This document shows positions 20,801 through 31,500 of a DNA stretch of 62,982 nucleotides, in pieces. Below the pieces are notes generated by a model that saw only the letters and a program-made list of their open reading frames with translations, was not told where the DNA came from and searched no databases. Both the position numbers and the translations under genes were made by a program. Source of the stretch: Metabacillus malikii (lineage in GTDB: Bacteria > Bacillota > Bacilli > Bacillales > Bacillaceae); the NCBI RefSeq assembly GCF_030813355.1, contig NZ_JAUSUD010000026.1:1-62982 (forward strand), in the 5' to 3' direction. The stretch's first letter is position 1; every line of letters starts with the position of its first letter.

Positions 20801-23800
20801 TAGGCGGCCATTCTTTAAAAGCGATTGAACTAGTCGTTCAGGTTCAAAAAGAATTCCAAGTTAACCTATCGATTAAAGAGACCTTTCAATATGCAACCAT
20901 CCAAAAGCTAGCGAAACATATTGAATCATTAGTAAAACAAAGTCAGGAAAAAATAGAACGAGTTACCTATCAAAAGTATTATCAGGCTTCAACATCACAA
21001 AAACGTTTATATATTATAAATACAACGAATCATACAACAAGCTATAATATGCCTGGTGCTTTTAAAATAAATGGGGCAGTAGATTTCAAGCAAATAAATG
21101 ATATTTTTCAAAAAATCGTGGAGAGACACGAAGCATTTCGTACTTCATTTAAGATGGTCGACGGTGCCCTTGTCCAAGAAATCCATCGTGAGGTAGACTT
21201 CAATGTTGAATTAATCGAATTACAGAACGCTGATCCTAGGGGAAAAATCCAAACGCTCATTGAACCTTTTGACTTATCAAGTGCGCCATTACTACGTGTG
21301 TATTTGCTGCACGAACAAGCGGATCAGTGGATATTATTTGTTGACATGCACCATATTATTTCCGATGGTACGTCTATTGAAATTCTTATGGAAGATTTCA
21401 TTCAACTATACGAAGGGAAGAATTTACCTCCACTTCAAGTACAGTATAAGGATTTTTCGCATTGGCAAGAAGGTCAAATGGTTTCAAGTGAAATGAAGAA
21501 ACAGGAATCTTATTGGCAGGAAGTCTTCTCAAAAGAGGTACAGAATATCAATCTTCCATTAGATCGAGTAAGACCATCACAACCTTCGTACGCAGGAGAA
21601 CAGGTCACATTTTCGATAGAAAAGGATCTCCTTTCTTCATTAAAAGAGGTGGCAAGAGGCCAGGAAGCTACTTTATTTATGACTGTTTTTTCAATCTATA
21701 ACATCCTGTTATCCAAGTATAGTGGTCAAGAAGATATTACGGTGGGCATCCCTGTTATTGGTAGAAAGCACAATGAAATCAAAAATGTAATTGGCATGTT
21801 TGTCAATACATTAGCAATCAGAAGTTATCCGGACTCCAATTTGTCATTCAAAGAATTCCTATGTTCTGTGAAAGAAAATTTATTAAAAACATATGAAAAT
21901 CAAGACTATCCGTTTGAACACCTTATCGAATTACTTGAAATACAGATTAATAGAAACCAAGCGCCTTTATTTGACACGATATTTACGATGCAAGATAAAA
22001 AGATCGAATCCCTAACCGTTGGAGATTTAGAAATCCAGTCTGTTGAAGTAACTAGTAAGGATATAAAATTTGATTTAAGTTTTGAAGCAGTTGAAAGGGA
22101 AAATCAACTACAAGTGAAAATCCTATATAGTACAGCTTTATTTAATCAAAGCACGATTGAACGAATGGTTGATGGCTTTATGGAGATCGTTCAAAGAGTG
22201 ACAACTGAACCAAACACAAGCCTTAAAGACATTGTATTGTTAGATAAAGCAGAACAACAGAAGCAAATCTATGAATGGAATGATACTAAACATCTCGTCG
22301 ATGTTTCAAAGGGCTATCATGAAAAATTAGAAGAACAGGTAAATCGCACACCATACCATACAGCTGTATTTGAAAACGATACAGGTCTCACGTATATGGA
22401 ATTAAATCAAAAAGCCAATAAAGTGGCACGTTATTTACGATCCGTCGGAGTAGCACCGGATGATCTCGTGGGCATTATGCTAGAAAGATCAACCGACATG
22501 CTGATTGGAATTTTAGGCATTTTAAAAGCAGGTGCGGCTTATTTACCAATCAATCCACATTTACCTGCTGAAAGAATTCAATACATGATTCAGGATAGTG
22601 AAATAAACGTCTTAGTAACTAGTGGTTCTATGAAGCAAGAGATTGTCTTTTCTGGATTGACTATTCATTTGCATGATGACGAGATTAAGAAGCAGGATCA
22701 TACGAATCTTCCATCTGTGACAAAACCTACGAGTCTGGCATATGTCATTTATACATCCGGATCAACGGGTAATCCGAAAGGCGTCATGATTGAACATCAA
22801 TCCCTTATAAATCGAATCGATTGGATGCAGAGCAGATATCCATTAACCGAAGAAGATATTATTATGCAAAAAACGCCATTCACGTTTGATGTATCTGTAT
22901 GGGAGTTATTATGGAGTTCCTTATATGGAGCAAAAGTGTACATGCTTCCACCAAATGGTGAAAAAGATCCAGCCATCATTTGTGAAGCAATCGAGAAGCA
23001 TCGAATTACGGCCATGCATTTTGTGCCAACGATGTTTTCTATGTTTTTAGATCATCTAAAATATTATAAAGGATCTTATGATCTTAGCTCTTTAAGACAA
23101 ATATTTACGAGTGGCGAGGCGTTATTGAGCAGTCATGTTACGGCCTTTCATCAATATGTAAAGAAAGAATTTGGAACAAGATTAACCAATTTATACGGGC
23201 CAACAGAGGCAACAATTGATGTCTCTTATTATGATTGTGAGGATGAATATGTATCCACCGTTCCGATTGGGAAGCCTATCTATAATACTTCCTTGTATAT
23301 CTTGAATAAACATCATCACATTCAACCTGTTGGAGTAGAAGGGGAATTATATATATCAGGGATTGGACTGGCGAGAGGCTATTTAAATCGCCAAGAACTA
23401 ACAGACGAAAAGTTTGTGGATAATCCCTTTATTCCAGGGTCGAAAATGTATCAAACCGGTGATATTGCCAAGTATCTGCCTGATGGAAATATAGAATATA
23501 TCGGTCGCACAGATGATCAAGTGAAAATCCGAGGAAATCGTGTAGAAATCGGAGAAATTGAAACAAACTTGACAGGATATGATTCGATAACAGATGCTGT
23601 CGTTCTACCTATACAAGATGAAAACGGGAATTACGAATTATTTGCCTATTATGTGGCGAGTCAGCCTATCCCTAACATGGAGTTAAGAAACTATCAGTCT
23701 AAAATGCTGCCAGATTATATGTTACCTTCGATGTATGTGTTCGTAGAACGTATGCCGCTAAATGCAAGTTGCAAAGTAGATCGGAAAGAGCTTCAGAAAT

Positions 23801-25434
23801 TGAAGAATGTGACAAAAAGCAGTGAATTCATGGTAGCAAGTAATGAGGTCGAGCAAAAATTAACAAGGATTTGGGCTGACGTCCTTCATATAGATGAACA
23901 AAAGATTGGAATAAATGACAGCTTTTTTGAATTAGGCGGACATTCTTTGAAAGCAATATCGATTATTTCAAAAGTATATGAAGAATTTGCTACTACTTTA
24001 TCTTTAAAAGATGTATTTCATTCGCCAACGATTAAAGAGCAGGCTGAAATACTAGTTAAGAACGGCAATGAAGAAGCATACAGCAAAATCGAAGTTGTGA
24101 AAAAGAGGGAATATTATCCACTTACGCCTTCGCAAAAACAATTATATATCCTAGAACAGGTCAACGATATGGATAGTAGTTATCATCTGTATGAAGCTTT
24201 ATCTATCAAGGGTCCATTAGATAAGGAAAGATTTTGGAGTAGTTTACAAAAACTTGTGGATAGACATGAATCATTCAGAACAAGCTTTTCCTACCGTGAT
24301 GGTGAACTGATTCAAGTGATTCACGAGAACATCAACATCGATAAAGTAGAAGAATCTGATTCCTACCAAAATATCGAGCAACGAATAAAAGAATTTATCA
24401 CCCCTTTTGACTTGGGAGAAGCTCCGCTATTTCGCAGCATGCTCGTTCAGTTGGAGGAAAATGAGCACCTTTTTTTATTTGATATGCACCACATCATCGC
24501 AGATGGCGTTTCCATTGACATCCTGATTCGTGATTTTGTTGCCTTCTATCAGGGGGAAGCATTGCCAGAGATGAACATACAATACAAAGACTATGCGGTT
24601 TGGAAAGAAAAACAAATGCAGACAGAAACCATGCAAAAGCAGGCCATGTACTGGAAGGATGTCTTTCATAAAGAAGTGTCACCCTTAGAATTGCCATATG
24701 ATTTTACTAGACCCGATATTCTAACGATTGAAGGAGAGACTTTATCCATGGAGGTCGATCAACAGACTTTTACAGCTATACGTACCATGACGGAAAAGCT
24801 AAATAAAACATCTTATGTTCTGTTATTTGGTGTGTATAATGTGCTTTTATCGAAATACACGGGTCAACATGATGTGGTCGTCGGCACACCATTTGCAGGC
24901 AGACAGTACCATGAGCTAAAAAATGTGATTGGCATGTTTGTGAATACATTACCGATTAGAAGTTATCCGGAAAATCATAAATCTTTCATTCAGTATGTAG
25001 AGGAATTAAATGAATGCATTTTGAGTGCTAATGAAAATCAGGACTATCCATTTGAGAATTTACTTGATGATCTTCAGATACAGCGATTCAAAAACCAAAA
25101 TCCATTATTCCATACGATGTTTGATATGAAAGTGAGCAGCCATGACATCAACATGGAAGGATTACACATTATCAATTATCCAATGAATAGGGGAACTGCC
25201 AAATTTGATTTGAGTTTAGAGACGGAAGAGCTCGGTGAAAACTATATATTGAGGTTTGAATACAATACCCATCTATTTAAAGAAGAAACGATTAAGATCG
25301 TAGCGGAGGATTTTTTAAAGATACTAGATACGGTGTTAAGCCATCCGTATCAGCCTTTAGGGGAGCTTGTATTAGAGACCAAAATAAAGGAATTAAAACC
25401 AATCGCGATCGAAGACGTAAATTTTACTTTTTAA
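17839..25434 (+). CDS. NRPS subunit 1: C-A-T-C-A-T-C
   Basis: A 2531-aa modular synthetase. Order: C1 (1-430; HHIISDA at 133, Ala replacing the usual motif Gly), A1 (455-940), T1 (DLGGHSL, Ser992), C2 (HHIISDG, 1171), A2 (1480-1980), T2 (ELGGHSL, Ser2036), C3 (HHIIADG, 2217, to the end). Specificity residues read by alignment to GrsA: A1 DPIQLGIVWK, close to the glycine code DILQLGLIWK; A2 DVWHFSLIDK, the serine code. Starting with a C domain suggests N-acylation. It ends in a full C domain and the tail EDVNFTF, which must pass the chain to subunit 2. The start is GTG with AGGGGGA upstream. No epimerisation domain is present. Confidence 0.95.
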   Translation: MSELRYPLTHPQKRIWETEKFIQHSSISNLVGTIKIKGILNFTKIEQAINLFILKNDSIRLRVVEEEDGVKQYISPFQEKTFNIINLQASNKTFHEWVQQETRKPFALIDSDLFEFILFKNGYNESGILAKVHHIISDAWSIHLMAEKLMKYYADLCNGVEVSESKDYSYVDFISRENKYKLSKRFEKNESFWLNELADLPKPISLKESNTAMRSTNAKRKTFTLSKEMTSDIYQFCEKHNLSVFPFFLSILSIYLKRLKGQNQFILGTTILNRLNPVERQTFGMFVSTMPISVKLNDDLTIVELMDQMGHKLMSLLRNQQYPFDLLTRKLRDQYNYIERLFDISLSYQNSKLHINDEAIKDEYETQWHFSEHEINSLNIHINDREEKNELMLDFDYLTELFTEEEIETHYNRMIQIILNLFKDENCPISQLDILPPREKDLLITDFNSKKAEFDRTKTVHRIFEEQAAKTPDKAAVVYGNQTLTYKELNHQANRLARVLRKEGVEATTRVGVMTDRSMDMIIAIFAVIKAGGTYIPLDPYYPTGRIHYMIENSGLELLLTNVQTEQLEFTGKIIDLVSAKIDQESVENLREISSAQDLIYIMYTSGSTGRPKGIGINHQALHQNIHGFTEAIQFSENQTILSLISMSFDPFVIESFLPLSLGMTVIIANEEQRQNPEKTKDLIRWHEVDVIQLTPSRLRLLLEEDTASLHHLKKVLVGGEPLTNNLVQKIKQKTTARLYNIYGPTETTVWSTFKEINHDADTITVGKPIANREIYILDTNEKLQPIGVIGEVCISGGGIANGYLSNPEQTSLKFVKNPFQPNLMMYKTGDLGRWLPNGELEVLGRNDDQVKINGVRMELGEIHNQIDSHPKIKESVVTVKQWNNGKYLCAYYIAKEPVKIEEIRGYLTYNLPHAMIPTYYFPMEEFPLTPNGKVDHKRLQDPFIENKTKHVYVAPSTEAEMKLTNIWGKLFNQHPSKIGIHDHFLDLGGHSLKAIELVVQVQKEFQVNLSIKETFQYATIQKLAKHIESLVKQSQEKIERVTYQKYYQASTSQKRLYIINTTNHTTSYNMPGAFKINGAVDFKQINDIFQKIVERHEAFRTSFKMVDGALVQEIHREVDFNVELIELQNADPRGKIQTLIEPFDLSSAPLLRVYLLHEQADQWILFVDMHHIISDGTSIEILMEDFIQLYEGKNLPPLQVQYKDFSHWQEGQMVSSEMKKQESYWQEVFSKEVQNINLPLDRVRPSQPSYAGEQVTFSIEKDLLSSLKEVARGQEATLFMTVFSIYNILLSKYSGQEDITVGIPVIGRKHNEIKNVIGMFVNTLAIRSYPDSNLSFKEFLCSVKENLLKTYENQDYPFEHLIELLEIQINRNQAPLFDTIFTMQDKKIESLTVGDLEIQSVEVTSKDIKFDLSFEAVERENQLQVKILYSTALFNQSTIERMVDGFMEIVQRVTTEPNTSLKDIVLLDKAEQQKQIYEWNDTKHLVDVSKGYHEKLEEQVNRTPYHTAVFENDTGLTYMELNQKANKVARYLRSVGVAPDDLVGIMLERSTDMLIGILGILKAGAAYLPINPHLPAERIQYMIQDSEINVLVTSGSMKQEIVFSGLTIHLHDDEIKKQDHTNLPSVTKPTSLAYVIYTSGSTGNPKGVMIEHQSLINRIDWMQSRYPLTEEDIIMQKTPFTFDVSVWELLWSSLYGAKVYMLPPNGEKDPAIICEAIEKHRITAMHFVPTMFSMFLDHLKYYKGSYDLSSLRQIFTSGEALLSSHVTAFHQYVKKEFGTRLTNLYGPTEATIDVSYYDCEDEYVSTVPIGKPIYNTSLYILNKHHHIQPVGVEGELYISGIGLARGYLNRQELTDEKFVDNPFIPGSKMYQTGDIAKYLPDGNIEYIGRTDDQVKIRGNRVEIGEIETNLTGYDSITDAVVLPIQDENGNYELFAYYVASQPIPNMELRNYQSKMLPDYMLPSMYVFVERMPLNASCKVDRKELQKLKNVTKSSEFMVASNEVEQKLTRIWADVLHIDEQKIGINDSFFELGGHSLKAISIISKVYEEFATTLSLKDVFHSPTIKEQAEILVKNGNEEAYSKIEVVKKREYYPLTPSQKQLYILEQVNDMDSSYHLYEALSIKGPLDKERFWSSLQKLVDRHESFRTSFSYRDGELIQVIHENINIDKVEESDSYQNIEQRIKEFITPFDLGEAPLFRSMLVQLEENEHLFLFDMHHIIADGVSIDILIRDFVAFYQGEALPEMNIQYKDYAVWKEKQMQTETMQKQAMYWKDVFHKEVSPLELPYDFTRPDILTIEGETLSMEVDQQTFTAIRTMTEKLNKTSYVLLFGVYNVLLSKYTGQHDVVVGTPFAGRQYHELKNVIGMFVNTLPIRSYPENHKSFIQYVEELNECILSANENQDYPFENLLDDLQIQRFKNQNPLFHTMFDMKVSSHDINMEGLHIINYPMNRGTAKFDLSLETEELGENYILRFEYNTHLFKEETIKIVAEDFLKILDTVLSHPYQPLGELVLETKIKELKPIAIEDVNFTF

Positions 25435-25472
25435 ATGGAAGGAAAGCGATCGTTTGATCCTTATGAACTTAT

Positions 25473-25501
25473 AAACAGAGGGAGAGCCTCTCTCTCTGTT
25501 T
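25473..25501. other. Hairpin between NRPS genes 1 and 2
   Basis: A near-perfect stem from AAACAGAG and CTCTGTTT with a GA/TC-rich upper part and no T-run. It is more likely an mRNA-stability or partial attenuation element than a terminator, since the NRPS genes must be co-expressed. Confidence 0.5.
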
Positions 25502-25524
25502 CATCCATATAGGGGGGAGAAGTA

Positions 25525-28500
25525 ATGAACTTTTCTAAACGGCTATTACTAAAAAACGGGAAATTCCAAAAAGAAAAGGAATACTGGGAAAAGAAACTAT
25601 CAGGTGGTATCTACCCAAGTACATTACCTGCAGATAGAAAGTATGCCGGAGGGCTGAAACCATCCACGGAAACAATCAATTTCAGTATTCCAAATAGTGT
25701 CTTGACAAAGATGGATAGAATATCAAACGGATCTGAGATGGGAATTTTTTTATTGGTGACTTCGTCCATGAATGCAGTTTTATCCCAATACTCAAATGAA
25801 GAAGTGATCGTCATTGGGACCCCTGTTTTTAAACATGAATATGAGACAGGAGATTTTATCAATGACCGATTAGCGATTATCAATCATTTGAATGAGGAGA
25901 TGACCTGGAAAGAATTTCTTCTGCAGGTTCAGCAAACGATTAAGGAAGCAAATGAACATCAGAATTTTCCTTATGAAGAACTAGTGAATGTGGCAGATAC
26001 GGCCTACCATAAAGATTCTTCAGTATTTAAAACATTTCTGATGTTCGAACATTTACATAGCACGATTCGTCATGATTTAGAGAATCAACATCTGATTCTT
26101 TCTTTCCAACGATCGGATGGTGAATTACGCTCCAGGATTCAATATCGTTCAGATTTGTATCATGAAGAAACCATCAAAAGATTTTTTCAGCAGATTATTT
26201 TAGCTTTAGAGTCTTTTTGTGAAAATGCCAATGAAAAAGTGTCAGATTCTGCCTTGATCACAGAAGAGGAAGAAAACCAAATACTAGAAAAGTTTAACCA
26301 GAAATCAGAAACGACCTATCACGATATCCAACCTCAGACACTGCATCAACTTTTTGAACAATCAGTAGTACACTATTCGGAAAAAACAGCACTTGTGTTC
26401 AAAAATGAGAAAGTCAGTTATCAAGATCTCAATCACAAATCCAATCAACTTTCCCGAAAATTGCTGGACCTAGGTGTCAACCAACAGGATTATGTAGGAA
26501 TTATGATAGACAATAGTATTGAAATGGTTATTGGGATTCTTGCGATATTAAAAGCAGGTGCAGCGTATGTTCCATTGGATCCTTTATATCCCGCGAATAG
26601 AATTGATTTTATGTTAAAAGACAGTAACATCCGTATCTTATTAACTTCATCGCGTTTAGAACAAGCCTATAATGCGTTAGATTACAGCCATGAAGTCGTA
26701 TGTGTAGATGATCCAAGCATGTATGCTGGGGAAGGGACAAATTTACATTTGGCCGATTCAGAGGCCCCAGCTTATGTCATCTATACTTCCGGTTCAACAG
26801 GAAAGCCAAAAGGAGTCAGTATTGACCATCAAGCTGTTGTTCACTATGTGGAACAGTTTATCCAGGAATTTCAACTCAATAAGAGTGATGGATTTTTGCT
26901 GCACTCATCCTTTGCGTTTGATGCATCGATTGAGCAATTGTTTCCAATCTTATTGGTTGGCGGAAAATTAGTGATTCCAGAAAAAGATATAGTAATGGAT
27001 ATCCCGAGGTTAGCAACATTAATAGAAACCGAAGGGGTTTCGATGGTAAGCAGCACGCCACTAATTTTAAATGAATTTAATAAACAAAGACCATTAAGTG
27101 GGGTAAGAACCTTTATAGGTGGGGGGGATGTGTTAAAGAAAGAACATATTTCCAATCTAGTAACTTACTCTACTGTTTATAATACTTACGGTCCAACCGA
27201 AGCAACAGTTTGTGCCACATTTCATAAAGTGGATCCTGAAGTGAACGGAAAAATTTTGATTGGGCGCCCAATTCCTGATAAATCTGTCTATATCTTAAAT
27301 AAAAAAGGGAAGTTGGTACCTATTGGAGTTCCAGGTGAAATTTATCTATCTGGCAAAGGTCTATCAAAGGGCTATTTAAATAGACCTGAAATTACGAAGG
27401 AAAGTTTCGTTGACGATCCATTTAAGCCTGGGCAAAAAATGTATAAAACGGGTGACGTGGGCAGATGGCATCAAGATGGAAGCATTGAGTTTATCGGGAG
27501 AATCGGGAATCAAGTAAATATTCGGGGATATCGAGTAGAGTTAGAAGAAATCGAGAAAACTCTGTTACATCATCCTGAAATAAGAGAAGCCGTCGTCATC
27601 AATAGTGTGAACTCAGTGGGGAATGAGGTATTGTGTGCTTACTATATCGCTAACCATCATCAATCACCTATACTGCTGGAAAATCATTTGCGAGAGCATT
27701 TACCACCGTATATGATTCCAACGGATTTTATCGAATTGGATCTGTTTCCAAGCACCGTAAATGGAAAGTTGGACTATTCAGCGCTTCCAAAGCCAAAGAC
27801 AGTAAGGAATTCTGTCGAAGGTATGAAAAAGCCAAGTAATTCAATCGAGAAAAGGCTTTTAACCATATGGTCTGAAGTATTAGGGATCGAAGAGGAAGTT
27901 ATCAACATAGAAGATGATTTCTTTAAATTAGGTGGTCATTCCTTAAAAGCGACCATTCTAATAGCTCATATTTATAAAGAACTGAAAGTAGAAATTCCAA
28001 TCAGGGAATTTTTCCAGGAACCGACAATTATAAGTCTGGCACAATATATCCAGACTGTTAGGAAAAGGAAATATGAACCTATAGAGCCGTTGAAGCAACA
28101 AGAGTATTACCCTGTATCTGCAGCACAAAAAAGACTCTTAACGATAGCTAAGCTTGATGAAAGCAGTTCGAATTATAATATCTCAGGCGCCTTTATGATA
28201 GAGGGCTTACTGGATCAAAAACGCTTTGAACAGGCCTTTCATTCCCTTGTTAAACGGCATGAATCGCTTCGAACATCCTTCCAATATGCAGACTTCGAGG
28301 CAAAACAAGTTGTGCATGAGAAGGTAGATTTTCAGATACATAGGATTAAGGCATCAGAGGAGGAGTTAGCACATGTGATTCCAACATTTGTTATTCCCTT
28401 TGACCTTGAAAAGGCACCATTGTTTCGTGTAAAGCTGGTTGAAATTCATGAAAGAAAACATCTGTTTTTCATCGATCTTCACCATAATATTGCAGATGGT

Positions 28501-31500
28501 TACTCTATTGATGTCTTGATTAAAGAATTTGCAGAAATATATGAGGGGAGAGAATTACTAGAACCTCTCGTTCACTATAAAGATTATGCTTCATGGCAAA
28601 ATCAATTTTTGTCATCTGAAGCTCTACAACAACAAGAAACGTATTGGTTAAACAGATTACAAGGAGACATTCCTGTATTGCAGTTACCAACGGATTATCC
28701 AAGACCTTCAGTATTAACTCATAAAGGGGACATGGTGACTGTTCAGATTGAACATTCATTATTACGTGATTTGCAACGAATGGCTGCTGAAAAAGGCATG
28801 ACTCTATATATGGTCCTATTAGCTGCCTACAATGTTCTACTTTCAAAGTATTGTAACCAAGAAGATACGATCGTTGGAACCCCTATCTCAGGCCGGAACC
28901 ATCCGGATGTAGGAAATATGGTCGGAATGTTTGTCAATACCCTTGTACTGCGGAACTTTCCTGAAAATGAGAAACCGTTTATACAATTTTTGGATGAGGT
29001 CAAGCAATCAACGCTGGCTGCGTTTGAAAACCAAGACTATCCATTTGAATTACTCGTGAATAAATTAAATGTAGAGCGGGACACTAGCCGAAATCCTATT
29101 TTTGACACCGTGTTTACCTTTCAAGATGTTAGTTATGCGCAATTAAAGATTGATGATTTGCGTGTGTCACAATGGGAGGTCAAGCCGCAAGCTTCTAAGT
29201 TTGATCTTTCGTTATATATGACACAAACAGAAAACGGGTTAGAAGCACAATTTGAATATATGACAGAGCTCTTTAGCAGAGATAGCATCCAGAGACTAAG
29301 CAGGCACTTTGTCCATATTCTAGAAGTCATAACATCATCGCCTGAAATAACAATTGCGGATATCACGATGACCGGTCATGAAGAAGAGAGCGGACTGCTT
29401 CATGATTTCAATCAAACGCAATATGATTTTGATAATCATCTTTTGATGCATGAAATTTTTGAGAAACACGCAGAGAAAACGCCTAATAAAATAGCTCTCC
29501 AGTTCGCTGGTGGCACCATGACTTATCAAGAACTGAACCAACAAGCCAATGGGCTAGCAAATAAACTGAGAAAACAAGGGGTAAAAGCGGAAGTTCTAGT
29601 CGGGTGCGCCATGGAGCGCTCGTTTGAAATGGTGAAGAGTATATTAGCCATCTTAAAAGCGGGAGGGGCCTATGTACCCGTGGATCCTCATCATCCAAGT
29701 AACCGTATCGAAAATATTATTCTAGATAGTCAGCCATGCATGTTATTAACGCAATCTAAGTTTAAAGAAAGGTTTAGTTCCTATCACGAAAACATATTGG
29801 TAGTGGATGATAAGATGGATCCTCAAGAGGACGTAACGAATCTCGATAGGGTGAGTACTCTTGAAAATTTAGCTTATGTTATTTATACATCCGGCTCTAC
29901 AGGCAAGCCAAAGGGTGTCATGATTGAGCACAGAAATATAGTAAATACCTTATTCGGATTACAGAGAAGATTTTTATTCACGGAAGAGGATGCCTATTTG
30001 TTAAAAGCACCTTTTGTGTTTGATGCTTCGGTAGCGGAGCTATTTGGGTGGATGATTGCAGGAGGAAGACTGGTTATTTTAGAGCCGGAACTGGAAAAAG
30101 ATCCAATGGCCATTTATTGGACCATCCAAAAGGATCGAGCGACACATGTCAATTTCGTACCGTCCATGTTTCAAGCCTTTATCGAAATGATTCCTGAAGA
30201 CATGTTACAGGAATTGACGAATATAAAATATATTTTTCTCGGCGGTGAAGCGGTAACGTCAAAATTGGCTAAAAAAGCTATGAAATTAATGCCAAAAACG
30301 AAAATCATGAATCTTTACGGGCCGACAGAAGCTTGTATTTATACGACAGGATACTCGTTGGATCATAGTCTTGAGAGTTCTATTGTGCCAATTGGAAAAC
30401 CACTTGATAACGTCGAAGTATTTGTATTAAATGATGCGAGACAATTGCAGCCAATCGGAATTCCTGGCGAATTGTGTATAGCTGGAAAAGGGGTGGCCAG
30501 GGGCTACCTCTATGATGAGAAGAAAACAAATGAGAAGTTTATCCCTCATCCATTCAAACAAGATGGCGTTTTATACAAAACAGGCGATTTGGTGAGATGG
30601 TTACCTGATGGAAATATTGAATATCTGGGCAGAAAGGATTTTCAAATCAAAATAAGAGGGTACCGTGTCGAAATAGGGGAAATACAGTATATCATCATGC
30701 AACGTGAAGGAGTTCGCGAAGCTGTCATTATCGGTCGAGAGGATGCTTACGGAAGAAAGTATATATGCGCCTATATCGTGGCAGATCGTGAATATAGTCA
30801 TAAAGAATGGCATCACTATCTGATAGACAAACTTCCGGAATATATGATTCCTACCCATTTTGCACATTTGGACAGCATGCCATTATCTCCAAATGGTAAA
30901 TTAGATCGAAAAGCGTTGCCAGAGGTAGAGACAACCTCGCTCATCGAGGACTATGTAGTCCCGCGAAGTGAAACAGAAGAACAATTGGTAGAGATATGGT
31001 CAGAAGTATTAGGAATGGACAGCCATCAAATTGGAATTACACAAAACTTCTTCGAGTCTGGGGGTCACTCCTTAAATGCGATCACACTCGTAACCAAACT
31101 GAACAAGACGTTTCATAAAGAAATTAGTTTGCGAGATATCTTTAAGCTGCCAACGATCGAATTACTATCCGTTCACTTGGAGAATAGTAAAGAATTGCTG
31201 CATAAGCACATACCAAGAGCGGGTAAGAGAGAATATTATCCACTTTCTAATGTACAAAAAAGGCTGTTTATTCTCGAACAAACAAGACAACTGGGGATAA
31301 GCTACAACATGCCGGTATTATTGGAAATACAAGGAGCACTAGATAGAAACAAGTTGGAGATGGTCTTGCATGAGTTGATTCAACGACATGAGGCATTTCG
31401 GACATCCTTTGACTTCATCAATGGAGTATTTGTCCAAAAAATTCATGAAGTGATACCGTTTGTACTGGAATATGAAACTATCAACGAATTAGAGATTGAT

